Assembly: GCA_015486145.1 (NCBI GenBank)
Contig: WFSH01000123.1
Location: 1 to 30,458, forward strand
DNA: 30,458 nucleotides
Origin: Mesoaciditogaceae bacterium
GTDB taxonomy: Bacteria > Thermotogota > Thermotogae > Mesoaciditogales > Mesoaciditogaceae
Direction: 5' to 3'
The translations under genes were made by a program, and so were the position numbers. Shown piece by piece: positions 1-6,714 of this stretch. A model generated the notes under the pieces. That model worked only from the letters and a program-made list of their open reading frames with translations, did not search any database and was not told the origin of the DNA. Numbering within the stretch: the first letter of the stretch is position 1; every line of letters begins with the position of its first letter.

Positions 1-38
1 CTTTTGAAAAATCGGAGAAACTTTTAAGGAAGATGTAA
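1..38 (+). CDS. 3' end of an upstream gene (partial)
   Basis: Frame 3 is open from the window edge to a TAA at 36-38 and encodes a charged tail (FEKSEKLLRKM). It ends one base before the TTG start of the next gene, which is typical operon spacing, and the ribosome-binding site of that gene lies inside it. Frame 1 would instead stop at 25-27. Too little is visible to name the product. Confidence 0.45.
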   Translation, partial: FEKSEKLLRKM

Positions 39-39
39 A

Positions 40-2433
40 TTGAAAATTCCCCAAATTGGTCCTTTTTTTGTTAAAATCGGTCTTTTTTTGGAGGGGCTTA
101 TTAAAAATAAAAAGATCTTGATAGGAATCATTGTCGTTTCGAGCCTGAGCGTAGCTTTTTATCTTTTTATTTCAAATAGGTACAAGGCGGAAAGAGCGAC
201 GGTAATAATGGCAAAGGTGTATCCCGAGGAGGGTGCACTTGATGCTGGAAATAAGGCCATCGTATCTGTAGTCGCCTCATCTACGTCCATGTACACAAGT
301 GCGGAAATAGCGGCAAGTTTTGTTGGGAATCTTTACGACATTACATGGAAGAGTGGGCTCAAAACAATGGCACGCGCTCCCTTGAAAGTTTGGATACCGA
401 TTCCGCCAAATTATTATCTTGGTGATACCAGCTCAAACTTGAGTGCCGTTGAAATAATCGGCGGTATGCCGTACACACTTTACGGGGGACAAATCAGAAT
501 AAAAAATGGGTACCATTATTTGGAGGTTTTAACGTATTTTCCAGGAATTGTTGGGATAACCCTCAAGCAAAGCAACTCCAGTTATGGATTTAAACTTATC
601 AGGAAAGTTTCCGATAATTCTCCAAACCTCGTTATAGTACCTGGGAGCAACATAAATTTTAGCGGTAATATTCCTGGAGTTGCTCGAAACTTATGGGTAC
701 AAAATTTTCCAAACTACAACGTCTACGTATTTTCTTATCCTTTAACTTCAACGAAGAGTTTATCATATACGGCAAAGATTATCGATTACTTTCAAAAAGT
801 TGGTGTTTCCAGCTATACTCAGTACATGGGAGAAAATCTGGCCAACATTCTTTCCACACTCAGCGGACAAACTTACATTATAGCGCAAGGAATCGGCGGA
901 TTAATAGTGAGATATGCCCTTCAAACCAATCCAACGTTAAAAGGAGTAAAAAAAGTTGTGCTGTTCGATACGCCAAGTTTGGGAACCGATTTTGCATCAC
1001 CTTACGTGTTGAGTAATTTATACAACGCGGGGACAGATTTTGTGAGTCGTGAATTTTCCATATCTCCAAAAGCCGTAAATTATGCCATTAATATTTCAAC
1101 GGCTTATTTGAGATTGGTAAATTTCTTTGCAAAAGACATTTCTCCAAACTCTGGTTTTTTATCCAGATTAAACAGCACACCACAACCTACCGACACGGTT
1201 TTTCTATCCATTGCTGGTACGAAGCCCAACATTTCCTTGCAAAAATCCCCAAAAATGGAAAGTTTATTTCCACAGTTGATCGATGGTGAGGGGGATGGAG
1301 TTGTTTCTGAAAAGAGTGCGCTTTACTTTGGAAATGTGAAATTAAAATTTCCATACTCATTTTACAGCATATTCACACATCAAGATGTGCAAAACACTTT
1401 GAAAAAATTTATAGGTGGGGGAGGCATAAATTCTAAAACCGTTTTTAAATCTGACAGTTTTGTTGAAACCAAAAATTCCATGTCTGCCTCTAAAACTACG
1501 GCTTCATCTCCTGAGATCGTTTCGAGAAGCTACAAGTATTTATCAGCCGGTGATTATTTAATCAAACCTGCATCTGAAGGGACATATTTTTCTCAGTCTT
1601 ACTCCATACACGTTCCCAAAGCTAAGAAAATTCTAGAAGGATTGGAAGGTATATACCTCGTCTCCAACAAATCGGTGTATTTTTTATCTTTTGGAGGATA
1701 CCAACTCATATACAGGGGACAGATCAGATTCTCCAACACTTACGAAGGCCACATGTACATCGTCACAAAAAACATGCAAGTGCTTGATTTTGTGGGGAGC
1801 ACCTCAAAACTCAAATACAAGCTTCCGTTTAGCAATTATCGCTCAATATTCGTGACAAATAAGGCAATTTATGCCCTTAAAAGCGAAGCCACTTCTACGT
1901 TGTTTGAAAATGTAACTGAAAGAAAAATTCTTTTGAAAATCCCAGGTAAGTATTCAACGATGCGTTACATTCCTTCAAACCATTCTTTTGTGATAGTGAG
2001 TGATTCTTACATTGCAGTTTATAACATTGAAAACCATGCAGGTTCTTTCTTTGAAAAGATGAAAGAAATTATGGAAAAAGCCGGTTTTAACTCTGACCAA
2101 TATATCCCGATAAACTCTGTTTACATAAAAGATGATGTGATTTATCTTCTTTCATCGAATTACATCCTTCTTGCCATTGATATGAAAACCCACGGTGTTC
2201 AGATCATAGGAAACGGTAACGTGGGTAATCTGAAATTGATTTTTTGCAACAATTTGTTAGTTGTTGTTGGAAGGCGAACGTTAAACATTTATGATACCCT
2301 GAGTAGAGTAAAAATCCCGATATACCAGGTGATAAACAACACAATCGATGCAGTTACTTTCAACGGTTCTATCTTTCTTCTCCAATACAAAGGAGGGAAG
2401 TATGAACTTAAAAGATATCAAAAAGTTCAATAA
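40..2433 (+). CDS. Membrane-anchored alpha/beta-hydrolase-like protein lacking the nucleophile serine, with C-terminal beta-rich (propeller-like) region
   Basis: The start is TTG at 40 behind an AAGGAAG site; the product is 797 aa. Residues 26-44 form one N-terminal membrane anchor, so the bulk is probably outside the cytoplasm. A beta-rich region (about 50-190) is followed by a lipase-like alpha/beta-hydrolase fold (about 195-458). The nucleophile elbow reads AQGIGGL at 282-288, where lipases have G-H-S-x-G-G, so the Ser position is Gly284. The DGEGDGVV acid-loop motif (415-422) and a late His (H447) remain. Residues 520-797 have repeated short beta-strand patterns resembling a beta-propeller. 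The gene overlaps the following TPR gene by 32 bases, suggesting the two work together. It could be a pseudo-hydrolase that binds a ligand or envelope component. The fold is fairly sure; the function is unknown. Confidence 0.7.
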   Translation: MKIPQIGPFFVKIGLFLEGLIKNKKILIGIIVVSSLSVAFYLFISNRYKAERATVIMAKVYPEEGALDAGNKAIVSVVASSTSMYTSAEIAASFVGNLYDITWKSGLKTMARAPLKVWIPIPPNYYLGDTSSNLSAVEIIGGMPYTLYGGQIRIKNGYHYLEVLTYFPGIVGITLKQSNSSYGFKLIRKVSDNSPNLVIVPGSNINFSGNIPGVARNLWVQNFPNYNVYVFSYPLTSTKSLSYTAKIIDYFQKVGVSSYTQYMGENLANILSTLSGQTYIIAQGIGGLIVRYALQTNPTLKGVKKVVLFDTPSLGTDFASPYVLSNLYNAGTDFVSREFSISPKAVNYAINISTAYLRLVNFFAKDISPNSGFLSRLNSTPQPTDTVFLSIAGTKPNISLQKSPKMESLFPQLIDGEGDGVVSEKSALYFGNVKLKFPYSFYSIFTHQDVQNTLKKFIGGGGINSKTVFKSDSFVETKNSMSASKTTASSPEIVSRSYKYLSAGDYLIKPASEGTYFSQSYSIHVPKAKKILEGLEGIYLVSNKSVYFLSFGGYQLIYRGQIRFSNTYEGHMYIVTKNMQVLDFVGSTSKLKYKLPFSNYRSIFVTNKAIYALKSEATSTLFENVTERKILLKIPGKYSTMRYIPSNHSFVIVSDSYIAVYNIENHAGSFFEKMKEIMEKAGFNSDQYIPINSVYIKDDVIYLLSSNYILLAIDMKTHGVQIIGNGNVGNLKLIFCNNLLVVVGRRTLNIYDTLSRVKIPIYQVINNTIDAVTFNGSIFLLQYKGGKYELKRYQKVQ

Positions 2434-3217
2434 GGTTCTCATATTTTCACTGTTAATATTCATTGTGATGGTAATCAGTTTTGGGAAAAATGTTGATTTT
2501 TATTATTCAGAAGGGGTAGCAGCCTTCAATGCCGGTAACTATCAAAAAGCGGAAAAGTATTTGAAAATGGCTCTTTTGTTACAGCCTTCTATCGAAAACA
2601 CTTCTAACATCAAATACATGATAGGAATAAGTGCTCTGTACGATGGTGATCTTGTTACGGCCAGGGCTTATCTTCCGAGCAAAGACTTTTCCCACATAAG
2701 CAATAGCGGTACGAATCAAGTTTCAAGACGGAATTTTTTAAAAGAGATCGCTCAATGGGAAAGTTTGAGTAATTCTCCCATCAAAAAGGTCAAAAAGGAA
2801 AGTTTGCCTTTGTGGGTCGGTTGGATGTTGTTTTTCTCGATTTTTTCAATCATCATGTTGGCATTTTTCCTCTATACACGTCAAAAATTAAGAAAGTCTC
2901 TTCGTATTTCTCATGCCGCACTTGACGATGTTGTGGAAAACTCTGAGGGTGAAGAAATATTTGTCAACAGTATGCCAACAAAAAACGTTGTTGATACTCC
3001 ACCATCGGATATGCCTTCTGAAGAAGAAATAAGAAACAGACTGGAAAGCTTGTTGGCAAAAGAACAAGACACGCAAAAGGGGAAAAAACAAATTATGGAA
3101 AAACCCGAGGAAGTCATTCAAAATGTAAATGATGAAGCTTCAGATGATGAGCTGATCGATCTCACAAGAGCCATTCAAGAGATATTGTCTAAAGAGTCAG
3201 AAAATTCTCGAACATAG
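2402..3217 (+). CDS. TPR-containing bitopic/two-pass membrane protein
   Basis: The start is ATG 2402 because AAGGAGGG lies at 2390-2397. A longer in-frame start at 2348 has no such site and would extend far into the upstream gene. The product is 271 aa. A hydrophobic segment (about 11-28) acts as anchor or signal. Residues 31-92 hold one to two tetratricopeptide repeats (YSEGVAAFNAGNYQKAEKYL pattern). A second membrane segment spans about 136-158, and the tail (160-271) is acidic, charged and probably cytoplasmic, ending in a predicted helix. TPRs usually mediate protein-protein contacts, so it may be a scaffold or partner of the hydrolase-like protein whose gene it overlaps. Its 3' end overlaps ybeY on the other strand by 43 bases. 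No catalytic motif is visible. Confidence 0.75.
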   Translation: MNLKDIKKFNKVLIFSLLIFIVMVISFGKNVDFYYSEGVAAFNAGNYQKAEKYLKMALLLQPSIENTSNIKYMIGISALYDGDLVTARAYLPSKDFSHISNSGTNQVSRRNFLKEIAQWESLSNSPIKKVKKESLPLWVGWMLFFSIFSIIMLAFFLYTRQKLRKSLRISHAALDDVVENSEGEEIFVNSMPTKNVVDTPPSDMPSEEEIRNRLESLLAKEQDTQKGKKQIMEKPEEVIQNVNDEASDDELIDLTRAIQEILSKESENSRT

Positions 3218-3630
3218 GCTTCCTGCTTCTCAAACATCACTTTGGCTTCATCCTCATCTTCTTCGTGATCATAACCAAAAAGATGAAGTATACCATGAAT
3301 ACAAACTCTCACCATTTCTTCTCCAAAGGGGACCTTGAAGTATTCAGAGTTCTCTTTAACACACTCTGGACAAACGTAAATTTCTCCCAGCAATTCAGAC
3401 GTTGCATACCTGAACGACAAAACATCTGTGGAACCCTCAGCGTTCCTGTAATGGTTGTAATATGTCATGTCTTTCTTGCTCACGAACACGAGGTTGATGT
3501 TATACGGACCCTTGAAGGAAGATCGAGAAAAGTTTTTTCTTTCTTCGGCGATAACACGTTCACATATGAACTTTAAAATCGAAATGTTCAAACTTATGTT
3601 CTGTTCGTTAAAAATCTCACATTTTTGCAA
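3175..3630 (-). CDS. ybeY: Endoribonuclease / rRNA maturation factor YbeY
   Basis: YbeY proteins are single-strand-specific metal-dependent endoribonucleases involved in 16S rRNA 3'-end maturation and ribosome quality control. The 151-aa product carries the family's zinc triad HGxLHLxGYDH, with H112, H116 and H122, and the preceding region NAEGSTDVLSF (63-73) is also typical. The start is TTG at 3630, with AAGGTGAT six bases upstream on the minus strand; the nearby ATG at 3622 is out of frame. The start overlaps the end of the pgpH-like gene by 14 bases, so translation is probably coupled. The order phoH-pgpH-ybeY is common in bacteria. The 3' end overlaps the convergent TPR gene. Confidence 0.95.
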   Translation of the reverse strand: MQKCEIFNEQNISLNISILKFICERVIAEERKNFSRSSFKGPYNINLVFVSKKDMTYYNHYRNAEGSTDVLSFRYATSELLGEIYVCPECVKENSEYFKVPFGEEMVRVCIHGILHLFGYDHEEDEDEAKVMFEKQEAYVREFSDSLDNIS

Positions 3631-5020
3631 TTTTTATCACCTTTTCAACTTCTTGGGTGGTTTTTGGATATTCTATACGCTTTTTATGCATGGCAAATAA
3701 GACTTTTGAAAACTCTTCAACTATTTGATCTATATCTCTTAACGTTAAGCTCGAATCATCAAGTTGCCTTTCGTTGTATATCTTGTTAACAACTTCTTCC
3801 ACCGTGTTTTGAATTTTGGGAAGTGAAGGTGATTTTAACGATCTCACGGCAGCTTCACAGGAGTCTGCCAACATTACAATTCCGGATTCTTTGGTTCGAG
3901 GTTTGGGCCCCGGGTATCGGAAATCGTCTGGACTAACTTTAAGATTTTCAGAAAGAGCCTTTTGATAGAAAAATGATACCATTCTTGTCCCATGGTGTTC
4001 TTTTATCATGTCTTCCACCAACAAAGGAAGCCTCGAGGAGCGAGATAATTCCTCCCCATATTTGACATGAGAAGCTATCACAAGATAATTCATCATCGGT
4101 GATATGGAATCGTGTGGATTGGAATCTTGTTGATTTTCAGCAAAAAATTCAGGCCGTTTTATTTTACCAATATCGTGAAAATACGGCCCTATTCTCGCCA
4201 AAACATAGTTGGCACCAATCCTTTGAGCGGCACTTTCACACATATTAGACAACATAACACTGTGAAAATAAGTGCCAGGTGCTTTCGTCAACAGTTGTTT
4301 TACCAAAGGGTGTCCAAGATTTCCAAGCTCTATCAGTCCCATGTTTGAATATATCCTTGATAAGTATTCGATATAAGGTAAAACACCGAGTATTAGCACC
4401 ATTGATACAAAAGGATTTATTCCCGCTAAGAACAAACTTTTAAATTGAAGTTCAAAGGGAGAAAAGGCAGAATTCATGGCAAACACCATTGCAACGGAGA
4501 TCAGTGAATTCCACAATGCCGCTTTTGAAAAATCAAATCTTTTATCGAGCCTTTTAGTTAGAAAAATAGCGCCTATTGAAGCTATGGCGTACATGGAAAA
4601 AAGTTTGAAATTTCCATTCCCGCTTACAGCCGCTATTGTGGATAAAGTAATGGCAGCAGCCGTTCCGCTTTCAATTCCCATTAAAGCTGTGATGGCTAAG
4701 ACGCCGAAGAACACTGGCAGTCCATATAATCCAAATAAATCGTATCCCACAGAGATGAGAAATGATGTGAGCAAAAGTACAAAAGCATATGTCCAAAAAT
4801 ATTCTTTGTGCATTTTGAACAAAATCACGTGTTCACTTACCCATGAAAAAGTTATTGCATTTGCTCCTCCCACAATTATATAAGCACTTATCCAATTAAG
4901 ATTGGGAACGACTGAAAATTTGCTCACCATCAACAAGAGCAACGGCATCAACAGATGGTATACATACATCTTTATCTTTTTGTCACTTTGAGTTGAGATT
5001 TTGGGATTCAAAGTCCTCAT
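3617..5020 (-). CDS. pgpH: PgpH-like multi-pass membrane HD-domain phosphohydrolase without the extracellular sensor domain
   Basis: PgpH/YqfF proteins hydrolyse cyclic-di-AMP at the membrane. This 467-aa protein has seven or eight membrane segments (about 20-218) followed by a cytoplasmic HD domain. Visible metal-site residues are H253, H282-D283 (FHDIGK), H318, H342-H343 (EHHGT) and D386 (LADSCEA), the full 7TM-HD pattern. Family members are usually around 700 aa, with a large extracellular 7TMR-HDED domain after the first membrane helix. Here only about 20 residues precede the membrane block, so that sensor is absent. ATG 5020 follows an AAAGG site lying inside phoH and overlaps phoH by 38 bases. 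The substrate is assigned from the family and context, not shown. Confidence 0.85.
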   Translation of the reverse strand: MRTLNPKISTQSDKKIKMYVYHLLMPLLLLMVSKFSVVPNLNWISAYIIVGGANAITFSWVSEHVILFKMHKEYFWTYAFVLLLTSFLISVGYDLFGLYGLPVFFGVLAITALMGIESGTAAAITLSTIAAVSGNGNFKLFSMYAIASIGAIFLTKRLDKRFDFSKAALWNSLISVAMVFAMNSAFSPFELQFKSLFLAGINPFVSMVLILGVLPYIEYLSRIYSNMGLIELGNLGHPLVKQLLTKAPGTYFHSVMLSNMCESAAQRIGANYVLARIGPYFHDIGKIKRPEFFAENQQDSNPHDSISPMMNYLVIASHVKYGEELSRSSRLPLLVEDMIKEHHGTRMVSFFYQKALSENLKVSPDDFRYPGPKPRTKESGIVMLADSCEAAVRSLKSPSLPKIQNTVEEVVNKIYNERQLDDSSLTLRDIDQIVEEFSKVLFAMHKKRIEYPKTTQEVEKVIKIAKM

Positions 5021-5906
5021 ACGCCTTTATTATTCTTTTTACCAACGAGTTACGTACGACATCTTCTTTAGAGAGATAAACGAATTCAACTCCTTCAATA
5101 CCTTTGAGAATCTTTTCCGACTCCAAAAGGCCCGATTCTTCGCGCTTTTCGAGATCTATTTGCGTAACATCTCCCGTTATAACAGCTTTGGAGCCAAAAC
5201 CCATACGCGTCAAAAACATTTTTAGTTGACCTCGAGTTGTGTTTTGGGCTTCATCAAGGATTATGAAAGCTTCGTTCAACGTTCTTCCTCTCATATAAGC
5301 AAGAGGGGCTATTTCTATGATCCCTTTTTCTTTGTAATAATTGAATCTTTCTGGACTCATCATGTCAAACAAAGCATCGTACAATGGTCGAAGATAAGGA
5401 TCGACCTTCTCTAACATGTCACCTGGAAGAAACCCAAGTTTTTCACCCGCTTCAACAGCAGGTCTTGCCAATATTATTCTCTGCACTTCACCTCTTCTTA
5501 AAGATTCAACTGCCATGGCCACAGCCAAGTAAGTTTTCCCCGTTCCGGCTGGTCCTATAGAAATTACGAGATCATTCTCTTGCATTGCTTCTATGTAGCG
5601 CTTTTGGCCAGTTGTTTTTGGGAAAACACCGACACCTTCTATTTTACGTGATGCCCTTTCTTTCGTGTTAAAAAGATCTCTAACGTCAACAGAACCTTCT
5701 TCTAAAACTCTGTCGATCATTCTTGCAAGTAACTTGTTTGCTCGTTGAACTGACTTTTCTTCACCTTTCAACCAAAGTTCACTGTCTACCATCTTCACAT
5801 TGATATCAAAATACTTTCTTATGGCCTTCAAATTCGAATCATATTCACCCAAAAAACTCACGAGATCTACTGAGTCTGGTATTTTAAAGCGCGAAATAGT
5901 TTCCAG
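4983..5906 (-). CDS. phoH: PhoH-family ATPase (PhoH/YbeZ type)
   Basis: This is a P-loop NTPase of the PhoH/YbeZ family, which acts with YbeY in RNA and ribosome metabolism. Walker A is GPAGTGKT (residues 118-125) and Walker B is IILDE with D218-E219. The N-terminal 80 residues resemble the small KH-like region of the family. Length is about 307 aa, normal for the family. No ATG sits at the right place. GGAGGTGA (5912-5919, minus strand) lies 5 bases before an in-frame CTG at 5906, which I take as the start; GTG at 5915 overlaps that site and is the alternative. The frame stays open further upstream only because it runs antisense through two tRNA genes. The gene heads a cluster with pgpH and ybeY, each overlapping the next. 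Confidence 0.92.
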   Translation of the reverse strand: METISRFKIPDSVDLVSFLGEYDSNLKAIRKYFDINVKMVDSELWLKGEEKSVQRANKLLARMIDRVLEEGSVDVRDLFNTKERASRKIEGVGVFPKTTGQKRYIEAMQENDLVISIGPAGTGKTYLAVAMAVESLRRGEVQRIILARPAVEAGEKLGFLPGDMLEKVDPYLRPLYDALFDMMSPERFNYYKEKGIIEIAPLAYMRGRTLNEAFIILDEAQNTTRGQLKMFLTRMGFGSKAVITGDVTQIDLEKREESGLLESEKILKGIEGVEFVYLSKEDVVRNSLVKRIIKAYEDFESQNLNSK

Positions 5907-5986
5907 TAATCTCACCTCCCGAAATGCAGAAAATTGAAAGACAAAATCATAAAATCTTTCACCTGTCGAACTTGACTTCCAACATA

Positions 5987-6015
5987 AGTATAATACTTTA
6001 TTCGAAGCTTGACAA
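5987..6015 (-). promoter_or_regulatory. Promoter of phoH cluster
   Basis: On the minus strand TTGTCA (6010-6015) and TATACT (5987-5992) are separated by 17 bases, a near-consensus sigma-70-type promoter about 70 bases upstream of the phoH ribosome-binding site. Its -35 overlaps the -35 of the divergent tRNA promoter. Confidence 0.6.
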
Positions 6016-6038
6016 GGGGAGTACTTATATTGTACAAT
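6009..6038 (+). promoter_or_regulatory. Promoter of the tRNA-rpmG-secE-nusG transcription unit
   Basis: TTGACA (6009-6014) and TACAAT (6033-6038) are separated by 18 bases. The predicted transcription start falls a few bases before tRNA-Thr at 6050. A perfect -35 fits a highly expressed stable-RNA and ribosomal-protein unit. Confidence 0.7.
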
Positions 6039-6049
6039 ACGCAAAGGGT

Positions 6050-6125
6050 GCCAGCGTAGCTCAGTTGGTAGAGCAACTGATTTGTAATTAGTAGGTCGGG
6101 GGTTCGAATCCCTTCGCTGGCTCCA
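6050..6125 (+). tRNA. tRNA-Thr (anticodon TGT)
   Basis: A 76-nt cloverleaf. The acceptor GCCAGCG pairs with CGCTGGC, the D arm is GCTC...GAGC, and the anticodon stem ACTGA/TTAGT holds loop TTTGTAA with anticodon TGT. The T-loop is TTCGAAT, the discriminator is T and the CCA is encoded. Confidence 0.97.
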
Positions 6126-6130
6126 AGAAC

Positions 6131-6217
6131 GGAGAGGTGCCCGAGTGGCCAATGGGGGCGGACTGTAAATCCGCTGGCGGATTGCCTTCGGTGGTTCAAA
6201 TCCACCCCTCTCCACCA
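6131..6217 (+). tRNA. tRNA-Tyr (anticodon GTA)
   Basis: An 87-nt class II tRNA with a long variable arm. The acceptor GGAGAGG pairs with CCTCTCC, and the anticodon stem GCGGA/TCCGC holds loop CTGTAAA with anticodon GTA. The T-loop is TTCAAAT, the discriminator is A and the CCA is encoded. It lies 5 bases after tRNA-Thr. Confidence 0.97.
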
Positions 6218-6238
6218 GATTCTCTAAGGGGTGAAAAA

Positions 6239-6397
6239 ATGGCAAAAAACAAGAAAAATTTTGTAACCCTTATGTGTACGGAATGTCATTCAAGAAATTA
6301 CGTCGTCCGTAAGGGAAGACAATCAAGAGAAAAACTTCAAGTAAATAAGTACTGCCCCAAATGTAGAAAGCACACTCTTCACAAAGAAGCGAAATGA
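6239..6397 (+). CDS. rpmG: 50S ribosomal protein L33
   Basis: A small basic 52-aa protein of the large ribosomal subunit. It has the four-cysteine zinc-ribbon form of L33: C13-x2-C16 and C39-x2-C42. ATG 6239 follows AAGGGGTG (6226-6233); the longer open frame upstream runs through tRNA-Tyr and is not real. Placement between tRNA genes and just before secE-nusG is a known arrangement in Thermotogota and some other phyla. The tRNAs must be processed out of a common transcript with this mRNA. Confidence 0.96.
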   Translation: MAKNKKNFVTLMCTECHSRNYVVRKGRQSREKLQVNKYCPKCRKHTLHKEAK

Positions 6398-6406
6398 ATT
6401 TATCGC

Positions 6407-6482
6407 AGGCCCGTAGCTCAACTGGCAGAGCACCGGTCTCCAAAACCGGGTGTTGCAGGTTCAAGTCCTGCCGGGCCTGCCA
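6407..6482 (+). tRNA. tRNA-Trp (anticodon CCA)
   Basis: A 76-nt cloverleaf. The acceptor AGGCCCG pairs with CGGGCCT, and the anticodon stem CCGGT/ACCGG holds loop CTCCAAA with anticodon CCA. The discriminator is G and the CCA is encoded. It sits between rpmG and secE. Confidence 0.97.
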
Positions 6483-6507
6483 TATGCTTAAGGGGTGATT
6501 TTGAATA

Positions 6508-6711
6508 ATGGCAAAGACGAGTGTAAAAAAGTTTCTAAATGAAGTCAAAAGTGAGGCAAAAAAAACAACTTGGCCGACGCGTGAGAAGTTGTTGTCGGCA
6601 ACGGGTATAGTTTTGCTCATCATTGGAGTTACAGGTGTTTATTTTTGGCTTCTGGATATAGGGTTCTCAACTTTCACAAAATGGCTTTTGGCCATTTTAG
6701 GTGTGAGGTAA
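6508..6711 (+). CDS. secE: Preprotein translocase subunit SecE
   Basis: A 67-aa minimal SecE, which stabilises SecY in the Sec membrane channel. The conserved amphipathic segment is visible (FLNEVKSEAKKTTWPTREK, about residues 9-27). A single membrane helix follows at about 32-50. ATG 6508 follows TAAGGGGTGA starting at 6489. Its stop lies 3 bases before the nusG start, so secE and nusG are co-transcribed and probably translationally coupled. Confidence 0.96.
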   Translation: MAKTSVKKFLNEVKSEAKKTTWPTREKLLSATGIVLLIIGVTGVYFWLLDIGFSTFTKWLLAILGVR

Positions 6712-6714
6712 TAA

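Noticed and set aside
5972..5994. TTGACT and TATAAT on the plus strand before the tRNAs
   Set aside because: Only 11 bases separate them; the TTGACA/TACAAT pair downstream is a much better promoter.
5907..6245. Open frame extending phoH upstream by more than 100 codons, and a 97-codon antisense frame at 5912-6205
   Set aside because: They read antisense through tRNA-Thr and tRNA-Tyr, and the phoH promoter and ribosome-binding site lie within the extension.
6270..6623. 117-codon minus-strand frame
   Set aside because: It is antisense to rpmG, tRNA-Trp and secE; its peptide is the typical tRNA-complement artefact (ARQDLNLQHPVLETGALP).
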